Positions 1 to 11,518 of a DNA stretch of 64,000 bases are shown here, one piece after another. The position numbers and the translations under genes are program-made. The notes beneath the pieces were generated by a model. That model did not search any database. It saw only the letters and a program-made list of their open reading frames with translations, and was not told where the DNA came from. The stretch comes from Cristatella mucedo (Eukaryota; Bryozoa; Phylactolaemata; Cristatellidae). Within the stretch, counting starts at the first letter, position 1. Every line of letters begins with the position of its first letter. The DNA is taken from the NCBI GenBank assembly GCA_009760855.2, contig WPIO01000012.1, positions 3,286,501 through 3,350,500 on the forward strand, written 5' to 3'.

Positions 1-2200
1 ATCGTCACCTTAAAAATAGATTATGCAACTTTTATTAACCTCTTCCTCCAACGTTGCTATTTCAATCAGTTCCAAAGATGGATTCAAAATGATCCCAACG
101 TTGATTCTACTGCATTTGGGTTCTAGAGTTAGTGACTTGGTGGAAGTCGGCTCCTTTTTTTCAAGCAATAAAGCTTCAAAGGCAAAGCTATACGATCGTA
201 GCGACACGCAAAATAAAACGTAAAAACTCGTGCTTCAGAATTGAAAGACAATGGGGATATTTACGTATCGAACAATCCTCATTAAGAAAAGACCGAGAAT
301 CGTGATGTTTTTTAGCCAGGTGAAGATTTTCTTGACTGCGAGAATTGTGTGATATCGCTAGGACTTAATTTCTCCAACCACAGTTGCAGTACCTAGTTTC
401 GTTTACGCCACGACTACATTGAACATTAAATTTGAGAAGTTTTTGGATTCTAATTGAGAAAGATGGCATCCGTAGGAAGTGAAGGGGTTCTAATTTTGCG
501 AAGTGGCATTGCTATTACGTCCGCAAATTGGCAGCAGCAGCATTATTAGTCAGTGCTAATCATTTGCGGGCGTAAATGCATTCTATCTATATTTTATGAA
601 CTTGTTCCGTGTAACATCTCCCGTTACTATCTAACAAAAACTGAGGAGCGTTGCATTTTTCTATTTGCAGCTGCCCATAGATTAAATCTAATTATGCATG
701 CAATAAACGGAATGTCGGGCCATAAATCATTGCTTATCTAATGAAAATTTATCTTTTACAACTACGTTTAGGGAAGAAGTTTAAACTACGGAGGATGAAT
801 GCTTTCTATGCATTTAAAAAATACTTATAAAGAACTCACATTCAGCAGTCTAAACTTCTCAAGATACTAAAGGAATGACAGTCTGTTTAGCCTCATTGAC
901 TAACCCTGAAACTCACTGCTTCCTGTTGAAATTTCATTTGTATAAGGAAAAGCATTGATCAAAACATTTCTCAAAACTTAGCTCGGAATTTGCGAGATCC
1001 AAAGTTTGCTGAATTTTCTCTCTGGCTTCTTTTTTTGGAATCTTCTTGAATAGCTTCTGTCTTAAAAAAAGGAAAAACGTCTGCACTCCGGTCAGATAGC
1101 TGTGGCCTAATTTTTCAAGCAAGTGCGAGTGGTACTACCACTTTTCGCAGTGAATAATCCATGTCCTTGGAGAGACCATGAAACGGGCTCTAAAAGAAAA
1201 AGATCCGACATAATGACGAGAAAAAACTCTAGGTGCTTGCTGTTAATCGATGTAAATATAACTTAGAGTCGATGGAGAGACAAGTATTTTAATGCAAGCA
1301 CATCAAATTGTGAGATTTGAGTGTGATTACATATCCCTGAGAGCATATTCAGCAAACGGCACGCACCAATCTATTCCGTTGAAAAGCTAAAGCGATTAAC
1401 ACCCAAGTCGTCGAACAAAGACATCGAAGCATGTAGTAATACTTACTTGGAAGTGTAGATTTGTTTTTGACTCCCAAAGCACTTGGAAGTTAAAAGAAAA
1501 CATTGTGCAGAGTTGTCAAGTTTTTCGCCGAGAAAAACTTGTACCGCCTTATTCAAAAAGACAGTTTCAAAGCAGGTCCCAATCAGTGTATTTGATGCCA
1601 AATTTTCTGGTAATCTTAAGTGTAGTTACGTTATAAAGGCTCAAGGTACAAGGGTAACACGCTGTAAAGTCTGGTTGATAAAAGATGTATAGGATACATA
1701 GGCATACATACTATTCTTATCCTCCGACAGACTTTTATTTGCAAGACTCACAAAAGAATCGTTCTTAGGCGGTCAGAGGTTTGCGTCATTCCGCCGTGTG
1801 AGAAGTTAGATTTGAATGCATTCTGTTAGCGAAGGTGCGCGAACAACGTGAACGGCCTGTAACTGCATGCAATTGTGTCTGTGACTCGACATTACATAGA
1901 CTTGACTCACTATTCTGAATAGATCGTGGACAGCGCGTAAATCATTTTCCCGACAAGCCATTCCAAAAACTTAGTTTCTTCTAATACTATATCGTTAGCT
2001 AGAATAAATTTCGTTTCATCTTAAACAATTTTATATCATCGAAAGACAGTTGAAAGGCCTGAGTATTTATACTGAGGTATATTTATTGTAAGCGCAATTG
2101 GCATGTTAAGGACAATTGAAATTAGGGGCATGGTCCACCTACAGTCTATTTGTTATTTAATCGAGTCAGGAAAATTCCGAAATCATACAGTGACACGAGA
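1..2200. other. AT-rich intergenic stretch without a recognised gene
   Basis: I see no conserved domain here. Two short minus-strand open frames read as possible exon debris. One, at 10-207, ends in a Glu/Ile-rich segment. The other, at 934-1122, is Lys-rich and starts in LGHSYLTG. The second contains a strong polypyrimidine-AG (tttttccttttttt-aag, about 1,058-1,075 on the minus strand) that could equally be a splice acceptor leading into another frame, so its reading is ambiguous. Neither matches a family I know. Confidence 0.4.
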
Positions 2201-2202
2201 TT

Positions 2203-2234
<32 letters not shown>
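2203..2234. repeat. (AT)n microsatellite
   Basis: About 32 bp of alternating AT, followed by AT-rich sequence. The next 500 bp up to 2,745 hold nothing I recognise. Confidence 0.9.
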
Positions 2235-2238
<4 letters not shown>

Positions 2239-2744
2239 TATGAGAGTTTAATCTGTATCCAAGTGCACGACCTCGATCATCCCTGTTACTGTAAGGGATC
2301 ACTCATTACCTAAGCCGCTGCCATTCTCATTCCCAAAAGGGCCTCGTGTTATTAATGGCATTCCTAAAACTTTATGTTAGTGCTATTGCAGACATCGCAA
2401 TTATCTAATTAGTAAGCAGCACAATCTCCAGACGTGCGAGGCGAACATAAGGTAGTTGAGCGTAACTTTTATGAAATCAATCCGCTTTGGTCGTTGACTA
2501 TAGTTCAACCGATCAGTCTTCATAGAGTTCACGTGAACAAGGTACTTACTCTTAATAGATTTACGTGTTATTGAGATTCTACGGAGTTTTTTTATTTAAC
2601 TCATATGCATAAAAGCAATGTATAAGATTTGAGAATGATTACTTACGTTACCGAACTCGTTGGCACTGCGAATTTGTGAACTTCGACCTGTATGTAAGTA
2701 CCGGAAGAACGACTGCAGTAAATAGGCTTAATTCTGTAGTTCGA

Positions 2745-3055
2745 TTATATGGAGGCCGGTACTGCTCCTATGCTAAACCGCTGGTGAACAGCAGTTGGGA
2801 GCATCATCGAAAGGGCTCGGTGCACGGCTGTGGTCCGCCTGAGATGTGGTGTGGACCCAAGCCGGTAACACACTGGTGAACAGATGGTGGATTCGCCATC
2901 GGGGTCGGCCAGTGCACAGCCGTGGTGGAGGAGAAGGGAGTCGAGTGGGAGAAGGGGGCGAAAGGAGTCGTTCATCCCTCTGCTCCGTGCGTCGTGCAAT
3001 AAACTGTTTGTGTTGTCAACAGCTGGCTCTCCGTGTGCGTGAACCGAACAAAAAA
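2745..3055 (+). mobile_element. LTR-like sequence, same family as LTRs at 12,920 and 14,635
   Basis: The plus strand here aligns by eye with the minus strand of the two LTR copies at 12,920-13,188 and 14,635-14,904. Shared landmarks, in order, are 'gatgtgg...ggacc', 'ccggtaac', 'ctggtg', 'ggtggattc', 'gggtcggcc', 'gagaagggggcg', 'ctgctccgtgc' and the polyadenylation-like 'gtgcaataaac' at about 2,995-3,005. The 5' half carries an extra partial duplication of the 'ccgctggtgaacag' segment. No internal coding region follows, so this is most likely a solo or truncated LTR. I could not fix its ends or a target-site duplication. Confidence 0.6.
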
Positions 3056-3740
3056 TCCGTAGACCGTTCATTGTAGAGTGGTATCAATGGGCTTCAATCA
3101 GAGATGGTCACCCGAGAGATGTTGACGAATTTCTTCAGCCGGCTAGCAAGTGATAATTTCACTGGTGCATGGTTTTCGTTGCTAAGTGACGGTTTGTATC
3201 CGAGGACGCGCAAATATCCCAAGCCTTTCAGAGTGAGAAATCTCCAAAGAACTGCATTCTCCAGGCTAGCAGTAGCATTCTGCTGACATGTATTAATATC
3301 ATTCAGCAGACATGTATTACTAGCCCACTACTTGGGTAGGCTGCGTGCCGCCTCGTCGCTTCATAACGAATGTGACCTTGCTCGCCAGGCGAGCTGCATT
3401 CATGTCATGTAAGCAGAAGCTCTCTAGCTTGCTAAATTTACTTTCGTGTTTGCGAAAGGGGCGGCCAAGGAATTCAAACCCTGGATGGTATAACGCTTGT
3501 CCCACTCAGGCATTCAATGCAGCAGTCAATAGAGATGTATCACTCTTAGAGGGCTATACAAAATTCTAGGTTTAATAAGCTGCATTACATTAATGACGGA
3601 TGCTCTGATTCAACGCGAGAAAAAGTGCGTGCTTTAAGTCAAGAAGAGAGATATTAAAAACTACAAAGAAGCACTTTATTGGTAATACAATGGAACAAAA
3701 AAGTTCCAAGCGTCTTTGACTCCACGCGATTCATCCTTAC
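3056..3740. other. Unassigned stretch
   Basis: No gene or known repeat is recognised. A short imperfect direct repeat, 'cagcagacatgtatta' and 'tgctgacatgtatta', lies at 3,280-3,320. Open frames here are under 75 codons and look random. Confidence 0.4.
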
Positions 3741-3949
3741 GCATATTTGCTCGCAGCTGACAGCTTGCACCCCGCGTTGAAGCGGCAGCCCCGCCCCCCG
3801 GCCTGCTAGCTGCCCTTCCGTCGGCAGTCAAGCTGGGAAGCGACGGGCTAAGTAAAAAGCTAAACCTTACTTCCAGCGTAGCTTAGCTCCGTAGGGAGTG
3901 CCCAAAGGGAGACCCAAAGCTCCGCACAAGCTCCGCTGGGACGCTGCAG

Positions 3950-4690
3950 AATCTAGCTGAAGTATTAGCGGTGCTGACTTCGAGAGTCGTCAGTGCGCTA
4001 CCTCCGCCGAGGGTGTTTCGAGACTTGTGGGCGAGCGTAAAAAGTGTTGCACTACTCAAGCGTTTAGTATAAATTTAGACGAAATATTTGCGTTGGCAGA
4101 ATATGCAAAGAGGAGGGAAAGGCGAAGATGCAGAGCTCCCAGGTTTTCGAGAGTGAAAAAATAGTAATAATACCACGGCTCGTAACTGATGGTGATGGAC
4201 GAAACGCTTCACCAGCGCTCGATGAACGCCGCTCAGCCCAAAGGATCGCTTTTTGGGCGGTGCAGCACTTTCCGGTGAGTCACAGTAGCCTACCGAGGCC
4301 ATCCCGAGGCGTGAGTCCACTTTAGCTGTCAAATGGTCACGAGAGCTTTCGAGTTGACATTTCGCCTCTCTTCGGTGGCCAAATTCGCTTCTCGCTGCTA
4401 GCACTAAACGCAAATGGCTGGCTCTTGCTCCTTCCAGAGATTGTAGGTCGCAATCGTCGTTGCCGAGGTGCAGGCGAGTCAGCTCAGTCTACTCATCAGC
4501 TATGCGTCGTCGATCGTCGGGTCGGCGTGTCGATGCGTCGATATTCGTGGCAGCGTCGACGACACGGGCGACGACTTGGGGACATGGCGGCTTGCCTGGA
4601 GGGAGTCCGCAGCGACTCTCGCCCGCCGACATGGCCACTTGGTAAAGGGCCATCAGGAACGGCGCTATGCTTCTGGACGCTCGTCTCGCC
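3950..4690. repeat. Unclassified interspersed repeat, copy 1
   Basis: This segment recurs in the same orientation at 15,095-15,745. Long stretches match nearly base for base, such as 'gatggacgaaacgct', 'cgatgaacgccgctcagccc', 'cacagtagcctaccgaggcc', 'tggtcacgagagctttcgag' and 'tccttccagagattgtaggt'. Both copies then run into GC-rich sequence with CGTCGA-type triplets. I find no terminal inverted repeats, no tRNA boxes and no coding domain, so the class is open: an LTR or a non-autonomous DNA element are both possible. Confidence 0.75.
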
Positions 4691-4811
4691 TGCGCTGCTG
4701 CAGCTGCAGCTGCAGCCGAGCAGTGCAGACAGCCGGCGGTCTCTGCATTCCGACGCCCTGCCGTGGCGTGCAGCGACTCTCGGATGACGGAGCCAAGCTT
4801 CGCCGGCGGCG

Positions 4812-4862
4812 GCGGCTTCTCGCTAGGGTCCTGCGCCGGCTTCTCGCTAGGGTCCTGCGCCG
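4812..4862. repeat. Tandem duplication of a 24-bp unit
   Basis: The unit 'ggcttctcgctagggtcctg' followed by 'cgcc' occurs twice in direct succession inside a GGC-rich tract. Confidence 0.85.
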
Positions 4863-5469
4863 CCGCCGAGCCCAAAGCTTGCCACCCTACGAGCGACAAA
4901 ATGGCGGCGGTGTGTCGACAGGCCGCCGGTGTCGTCCAAGCCTTCGGCGGCCAGGCTTCCGGCGTCGGGGGGAGCTAGTAAGTTCGAGGCGGGCGAGTCC
5001 TCTGCAAAGCTGCTTTCGCGTGCGGCTGAGCTGCCGGCTGGCTATCGATGGGGCAGGGCGACCGGAAGCCACTAAGAAACGCTACGCCGACAAATGCGGA
5101 CAGCTAGCTGGAAATGCAACGATGAACACTTGAGATAGACTAGGCAGCTAACTTGTCGATGCGGAGCGTTTATTTCGTCGGCGCTGACTTCAAATCCCAC
5201 GGTCGCCAGGATGGAGCTGCCACGGAAAACTCGAGCTTGGACACACTTAAAAAGGAGCACAGCTCTCAACTGAGTATCGCAGCGAGCTTTCTTTCATTCG
5301 ACCGCTTTACTTGTTCGTCGACGGACCATCCGTGCACTGACGTTATGCACTCCGACGTCCTTCACTGCCAATGCATTTTGACTAACGATGCCGGTCGCTC
5401 TATGGCAAAAGCGCCGAGCAGTCTAGTGTTCTGAGCATCGCTATCTGGATGGCTCGGTGAATGTGTAAC

Positions 5470-5599
5470 GCTGCTGCGTTGGTCTGTACGTAGCGTGTGC
5501 TCGCTCAGCCGCACTGCTACTGTTGCAAGTCAGCGCTGCTGCATTGGTCTGTACGTAGGGTGTGCTCGTTCACCCGCACTGCTACTGTTGCAAGTCGGC
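5470..5599. repeat. 65-bp tandem duplication
   Basis: Two adjacent 65-bp copies start with 'gctgctgcgttggtctgtac' (5,470) and 'gctgctgcattggtctgtac' (5,535). They differ at only a handful of positions and both end in 'actgctactgttgcaagtc'. Confidence 0.9.
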
Positions 5600-5689
5600 A
5601 GCGCGCTGGCCAGGGGCGGCTCTGCTGCAATAGCTACCCCCGGTGGCCACGGTGGCTCTACTCGCCCGGCCGCTCTCGGCTGCTCGCCG

Positions 5690-5945
5690 GTGTGGCGACA
5701 CTTCGCTCCCCGCTTCTGGGCTCCCAGCTTCGCTCCCACCTGCTTTGCTCCGCTGCTCCGCTCGGCCGCTCTGCTCCCAGCTGCTGCTTCGCTCCCACCT
5801 GCTTTGCTCCGCTCGGCCGCGCTGCTCCGCTCGGCCGCTCTGCTCCCAGCTGCTTCGCTCCCAACTGCTGCTCTCCCATGTTCGCTCCGCCGCTGCTGCT
5901 GCACTTTCCCATCTTCGCTCCGCCGCTTCGCTCCTCCACCACCCC
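5690..5945. repeat. GC-rich minisatellite
   Basis: Irregular tandem reiteration of 'gctccgctcggccgctctgc' and 'tcccagctgcttcgctccca' motifs. It keeps frames open on both strands and explains the apparent long ORFs here. Confidence 0.75.
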
Positions 5946-6588
5946 GGCCCGGTCGTATAGGATGTCCGCTAACAGAAATGGACTAGAGCACACTTTGGCC
6001 AGCTGCATCGGCTCGGCCGGCACCACCGCTGCCGGCCTCGGCTGGCAGCGGCCTAGGCGACCGCCTGCCGCAGCCGCTGTCAGTCGAAGGCGCCCGAGGT
6101 CGGCCGCTCTAAGTTCGGCACCTGGCGGCCGCCCGCCGAGCGAGCTGTGTGGTTGGCGAGCTGACTGCGGAGCCGCGGGCGAAGGGAATAGGAGCGAGCG
6201 CTCGCGCGAAGGCTCGATGCACTCTGCCGACGACCGGAGTTCGGCCGCTCTCAGATGCGTCGCCAGCCGATGCCAGCTCGGCGCCGACCGACTAACCAGC
6301 GAGGCTTCCAAGGATGAACCGGCGCCGACCGACCGCGAAACCAACCGCCTTGCCTCGCCCATGCATGCTCGCGCGCGACTTACCTGAAGGCGACGATGAC
6401 GACGCTGTCCGAAGAATGAACGCAGCGAATAGCAGCACCCGCAGAGTAGCTAGGCACGCTGCCATGGATCGTCCGTACGCTCGAGACCCTCGAAGAGGGC
6501 GACGAGTGCACGCGACGAGTGCTCTCGTTTCGAACGAGCAGCGAACGAGACAGTGGGCTGGCCGCTTCGGATCGCCTGTACAGCGCAG

Positions 6589-6592
<4 letters not shown>

Positions 6593-6677
<85 letters not shown>
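6593..6677. repeat. (CT)n microsatellite
   Basis: About 85 bp of uninterrupted CT dinucleotides. Confidence 0.97.
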
Positions 6678-6679
<2 letters not shown>

Positions 6680-7344
6680 GTCGGCGGCTCGCTGCTTCGA
6701 ACGAGTCCTTGACACAGTCGCTTAGCAATAGGCCCGGGGCAGTGCACGATCGAGCTCGAAGAAGAGGGGGTATTTGTACGCACCTCCCGTCCCGTGGCAA
6801 AGGAAGCGGCTACTCAGCGAAGGCGGGCAGCGTGCGATATTGCGAAAATGTGCGATTCCGGCTGCCGATCCGGCCCGTTCCCCTTCGGTTCGCTGACTTC
6901 TGACCAGGAAGTACAGTCGGCGGCACGACGTCGCTTCCGGTTACGTGTGGCCACACGAACGGCTTGGTAAGCGTGATGCGAAACGACCCGGGACCGCTCT
7001 TAAGTTCATCCGCTCCTTTTAGGGTCAAGGATTTAAATTGCTGGCGCTTGAGTTTCGGTTTTAGGGTTATGTGGATAGTTGGACGATACGAGGCTTCGTG
7101 GCTACGTCACGCCAAAACTGTTCTGATAGCACGACGACGAAGGCACGGGCGGGCTTTCCTTCTTCCTCTTCCTCTTCTTCCTCTTCTTTCAACTTCCTCC
7201 GAGCTTTTCTTCCTGGCTAGTCGTGCTTCAGTTGTAGTTCTGCTAGAAATGATTGGTTCTTGGGTTCGACGAAAACCGAAAAGCCGTCGATCCGTCGCAG
7301 AACGTAAAATCAGAAGCGACACTAATGTTCTACTACTACTACTT
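6678..7344. other. Unassigned stretch with a pyrimidine-rich patch
   Basis: GC content falls back toward the background. A C/T-rich patch (cttcctcttcctcttcttcc) lies near 7,155-7,200. I see no gene. Confidence 0.4.
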
Positions 7345-7424
7345 TGCAGCAAATGTGAAGCGCCCAGAAAGAGATTGAGTTCTCTGAGGGCGCTTTATCA
7401 AGTGCATCATTGTTATTACTACTA
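7345..7424 (+). mobile_element. LINE-A/SINE-2 3' hairpin tail, plus orientation
   Basis: The stretch reads 'gcagcaaatgtgaagcgccc', then 'agaaagagattgagttctct', then 'gagggcgctttatcaagtgc', and ends in an imperfect (ATT)n run. This is the shared 3' end of LINE-A and SINE-2. The near-palindrome folds GCGCC against GGCGC and AGAGA against TCTCT. Only the 3' end is present, as expected from 5' truncation during target-primed reverse transcription. Confidence 0.8.
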
Positions 7425-7522
7425 GTGCGATAGAAGCAATAGCCTCCACTATTTAAAGACAAGCACGGTTACCTGCTTAGGCTACCATGCAAATGCACGC
7501 GAGTATTTTAAGCTAAGACAAT

Positions 7523-7812
7523 AACAATAATAGTAATAATACGCTTGATAAAGCGCCTTCAGAGAATTCAATCTTTTTCTAGGCGTTTTAAATTTTCTGA
7601 AAAGGAAACGCGATCGAATGGTGAGTGGTATCGTGCTTGATAAACAACAAGAATAACATGGTTATGGGTGACAGGTACAGGGTCAGCATGCAAGTATAGT
7701 TAGTGGCAGCATGGAACAGTGTCAGCACGCATAAGCACATAAATGACGAATCAAAGGGACCTACTAAATGCTGTCATAAGTAGGACAAGTATACAAAAGC
7801 ACTCAAGAAGGA
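7523..7812 (-). mobile_element. LINE-A 3' fragment
   Basis: Reading the minus strand toward lower coordinates, this copy ends in the hairpin (gcctagaaaaagattgaatt) and an (ATT)-type tail at 7,523-7,535. The 3' UTR landmarks 'agcacataaatgacgaatca' and 'ggtcagcatgcaa' are shared with the copies at 27,868 and 44,140. It stops about 290 bp upstream of the tail, so it contains no coding sequence. Confidence 0.8.
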
Positions 7813-8007
7813 ATTATCGGCAGCTGGCTAGAAGTAAGCCCGGTCAATAGGTAGCATGCGCTAAATCATGCTAAGTCAGGTAAGCAACTCGAACATGAAA
7901 AAAGACGGGTCTACTGAGGAGCTATACGAAAGCATGCTGCTCTCGCCTTTAGTCGCGACGTCCACAGTTTTGTAACGCACACCGCGACACACCCGTAATT
8001 CACTCGG

Positions 8008-9292
8008 GTAATATTAATAATAATACATTTTTATAGCGCCCTCAGACAACTGAATCTCTTTCTAAGCACTTTACATATGCTGTATAGAAAGCATTACCTA
8101 ATGATTGGTGGTAACACCCGCAAGACACAGTCATAGCGTTAGCAGGTACATGCACACGAAGAATGAGTCATAATGACCCACTAAATGCTTTCTAAACAAG
8201 TGCGATTCAAGCTTTTTTCAAATGTCATGTCAGGGGACGTTGTGACGTGCGTCGGTAGTGAGTTCCAGGCTTTGGGAGCATACGAACTAAAGGCATGGTC
8301 TCGGACGGTTTTGGGGTTCATACCAGGCTAAATGGTGGTAAATATGGCTAAATCCGTCAGAACAGCAGGTTGTACAATTCTTCGTCTGGTGAGGGAGTAG
8401 TTCTGATATGTGGGCTTGAGCCAGAAAATCATGGGACCTAAAAGTAAGTGACTGAACCTTGAAGTCGGTGCGCTGCTTGACTGGAAGCCAGTGCATGTCA
8501 GCTAGAAGTGGTGTGATGTGGCAATTTCGACGCTCACGACAGATCAACCTAGCTTCAGAGTGTTGCACAAACTGTAAGAGCCTAATTGCACAAGCCGGTA
8601 GTCAAGCATACTGTGAGTTACAGAAGTCGAGACAGGATGTTCCAAATGCATGAACAATTTTGATGCAGTATCCCTATCGAAGCAAGCCCAAATTTAGGCA
8701 ATCCTATGTAGCTGAAAGTAGGCAGACTTTACTGTGGATTTGATGCGGTCGTCTAATGAAAGGTCACTTGCGGTGTCGCAGCCGATTTTGAGTTTTTCCA
8801 GTTTCTAGATTTTCTAAAATAAAATAATTCCGAATCACATATGGTTTGCCAATAAGTAGTAAGTTAGTTTTGTCGTCATTTAATTCATGAAAATTTACTG
8901 CCATCCCTGTGCGGATGTCATCAATACATGCAGTAAGGGTGTGTAGAGAGTTCGACGTGCTCGAGGGCTCGAAGGGATCAAAGCAAAGGTACATTTGAGT
9001 GTCATCTGCATAGAAGTGAAAAACTAGGTTGTGCTTGGCGATCGCATTAGCAAGAGCGAGAGTATAAAATGTAAAATAAGTGGACGAGTATGGAGCCCTG
9101 AGATATCCCTTACTTAAGTGGTTCCTCGGATGATCTTTGCCCGTTCAAATCAATACTCTGGAGTCTCCCACTGAGATAGGACCTGAACCATTGCAATGCA
9201 GTGACAGTGATTACCAGGCGAGATTTAAGGCGCTCAAGAAGGATTTTGTGATCTATAGTAGAGCAAAGGCTCAGCGGAACTGGCAAGTTTTT
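8008..9292 (-). mobile_element. LINE-A copy with reverse-transcriptase remnant (pseudogene)
   Basis: A minus-oriented non-LTR retrotransposon fragment of about 1.3 kb with its hairpin and (ATT)n tail at 8,008-8,075. The minus-strand translation gives the RT catalytic segment FHFYADDTQMYLCF near 9,005-9,050, with the YADD box intact. The typical CR1/L2-like C-terminal block HWLPVKQRTDFKVQSLTF lies near 8,440-8,495, and 'SEARLICRERRNCHITPLL' just before it. The frame shifts between the two parts, so the copy is dead. The clade is judged from motif style only. Confidence 0.85.
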
Positions 9293-9327
9293 TGTTTCTG
9301 TTTAAATGCCGTTGAATCAGACGAGAC

Positions 9328-9700
9328 GACATGACGTCAGCCTGCTGTGAGCTCCAAGCTTTGGCAGCATAGTAACTGAAGGCATGGTCTCAGGGGAACA
9401 CAACGTTAGTTAGAGAGATAATTATTCTACCGTATTCAGAAGAGTGGTAAGTGCAACGGGAGGCGTGATATGAAACTAATTCAGATCGGAAATCGTTAGT
9501 AAGATAACGGAGAGCTTGTGAAGGGTGATAATTGTCATGACATTTGAAGTCGATGCGCCGCATGACCAACAGCCGGTGAACATTGGCGAGCAGTAGTGTA
9601 ATGTAGCAGTTTCAACGTCTACGGTAGATAAGCTTAGCTGCCAAGTTTTGCATCAAATGTTAGCATCTATTGCACGAGCAGGAACAACGACGAGTTATCA
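9328..9700 (-). mobile_element. Diverged LINE-A fragment
   Basis: Weak but continuous similarity to the LINE-A C-terminal and 3' region. Landmarks are 'gtgagctccaagctttggca', 'gaaggcatggtctcagg', 'catttgaagtcgatgcgccg' and 'tagtgtaatgtagcagtttc'. They match the order in the 8,008-9,292 copy with many substitutions, suggesting an older insertion. Confidence 0.65.
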
Positions 9701-10350
9701 AACCTATATATTAAACTAGGTTTGGTAGTTCGTGATTCTCGCATACATACGCTAGATTTTGCTTGATGTTACACCCAAAAAACGCATTATTTCATAACGC
9801 TATGCTCAAAGACAATGACTAAAGAGAACGACTAGACAATACGATAGACAATCACTTGACTAACATCAGAAGACAATGAACTTAATAAAGTGTTTTTCAA
9901 AGAGTGGCCATGAAATGCCTGTACCTTTTGCTCGCCTTCTACACTACGACCCTCTTTGAAATTTAGTGTGAACCCGTTTCTTCCTTCATTCCACATCGCT
10001 TGCCCATTCGGAAACGGATGTCTACCTGTTAACTATTCGGCAAACTGTAGTTTAAGGTATATGCAATTCAGTAGAATTCATGGAAAAGAAGCTTCATCTA
10101 ACCTTGTGCAATGTCAGTTAAGCAGCTACTTTTCGTTTCTTTTCGCTCGATGGAAGCTGCTTCTTCAGCCGCCTCTACTGCTCGTTGTTGCTGGCATGAC
10201 TGCAACTTTATACTTTAGCACAGTGAGAAAGTCATTAATCTCTATCTTCCACAAGTGGAACCAATTTTTGCTGGATCCGCAGTGATCATTCTTTTTCAAT
10301 TTCTTTCCGTCATGCTTTAACGATCTAAAACCTAGTGAGTTAAAAACCAT
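9701..10350. other. Unassigned stretch
   Basis: No gene or repeat is recognised. One plus open frame of 109 codons (9,956-10,285) shows no motif and is probably chance. Confidence 0.4.
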
Positions 10351-10351
10351 T

Positions 10352-10930
10352 ATAACAATAATATAATATTTGCATAACTTGATCTCTTTCTTATCTTTCT
10401 CGGCACTTTACATATGCTGCACAGTTTCGCATCTGAAGCTGCTGCTTTGCACCGGCCGTAAGACATGTGAATAGTGCGTTGCTAAAGTCCGGATGTGATA
10501 TTTGAATTCTAATCCACGTATCCTTATCTAAGAAAGCCCGATTTTTAAATATTATGAAGCTGAAAGTCGGCAGATTTGACTGAGGAGCTGGTGCAGTCAT
10601 CTAGTGAAAGGTCATTTCAGAAGCAAAACCCAAGTTCCGTGCAAAGAAATGTCAGCCTGAGCACATTTTTCGGCCGATACATTCTAATTTCAGTGTACTA
10701 CTAGATCTTTCCATAGCTCATAAGTTGATTTTATTTTCTTTCAATTTGAGAAAGTATTTGGCTATCCAAGAGCGAATTCCACCAATACTTGCTGTGAGAT
10801 TGTAGAGAGTATTTGAGGTACTGAAAGGTCTGGACGTATCAATACACAAGTACAGCTGCGTGCCGTCTGCATAAAATCGAAATCATAGACTGTGCAAGGC
10901 GATTACATCGGAAAGACTTTAAATGACGGC
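10352..10930 (-). mobile_element. LINE-A fragment with RT remnant
   Basis: A minus-oriented copy beginning at its tail ('cattataacaataatataat') and degraded hairpin. Upstream lie RT-derived segments; the minus strand at about 10,850-10,900 corresponds to the F(H)FYADGTQLYL region (plus 'gtacagctgcgtgccgtctg'). An internal deletion relative to the 8,008-9,292 copy removed much of the C-terminal block. Confidence 0.7.
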
Positions 10931-11146
10931 AGTCATTCATATGAATATGGGACCATCGTAATGCCGATGACACTGAGCTATACCTACCTTTCGACTTTTC
11001 TAAGCTTTGCTCCCCATTCGACTCCCTTAATTCCCTCTCAGCTTAGATTGAAGACACTCACACCTGGATGACCACAAGTGCTCAAGTGTTTCACGACGAT
11101 ATGGTGGCGCAGAAGCTACGGAAAATTCTTATGTCACTCTAAAGTT

Positions 11147-11312
11147 GAAAAAAATATTAGCTGATTTAGTAGCCTCATTTGTGTAGCGGCAGAAGAGCCT
11201 TAATGGTTAGCACCATCGTTGGCAGTTGGCAATAAAGGAACGCCCACTGCAGGATTCGAACCCACTACCTCAATCGTGAAGGGCGAGCACCTTACCTCCT
11301 GTCCGTAGTCTG
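11147..11312 (-). mobile_element. SINE-1 copy inside LINE-B
   Basis: On the minus strand a tRNA-like head carries 'ggaggtaaggtgctcgccct' and a perfect pol III B box in 'gtgggttcgaatcctgcagt'. The SINE-1 body follows ('ttaaggctcttctgccgcta', 'gctactaaatcagctaatat'), then a short T run. It is inserted in the LINE-B copy. Confidence 0.85.
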
Positions 11313-11518
11313 GGTATGCTATTCCAGTGCAAATTTTCATTTGATGAGCACATTGCCTCCACTGCTAATTCTGCCAAGTTTCAGAGGAGGAACATTGCCA
11401 AAACTAGGGTCAGCTTGGACAAGAATGCTACAGCCAAGCTCGTTCACGCTTGTGCGACATAGCGTCCAGATTACTTCCCGCCAGAGCCCTTAATCATGTG
11501 CAACTAAGCAAAACTACG

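Larger units (their letters stand above)
4691..6590. other. GC-rich, CpG-rich low-complexity region
   Basis: This block is far richer in G+C and CpG than its surroundings and stays open in several frames on both strands, the longest plus frame running 5,497-6,387. The translations are strings of Ala, Arg, Ser and Leu produced by short repeats, and no frame shows a domain. It could be a CpG island of an undetected gene or a decayed GC-rich element attached to the 3,950 repeat. No splice-bounded conserved exon could be found. Confidence 0.5.

Noticed and set aside
4468-5133. Plus-strand open frame of 221 codons
   Set aside because: It spans the interspersed repeat and a 24-bp tandem duplication; Arg-rich low-complexity translation; the opposite strand is open too.
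5497-6387. Plus-strand open frame of 296 codons, the longest in the window
   Set aside because: It lies in GC-rich tandem repeats where several frames on both strands are open. The translation is Ala/Arg/Ser/Leu-rich without any domain or splice-supported structure.
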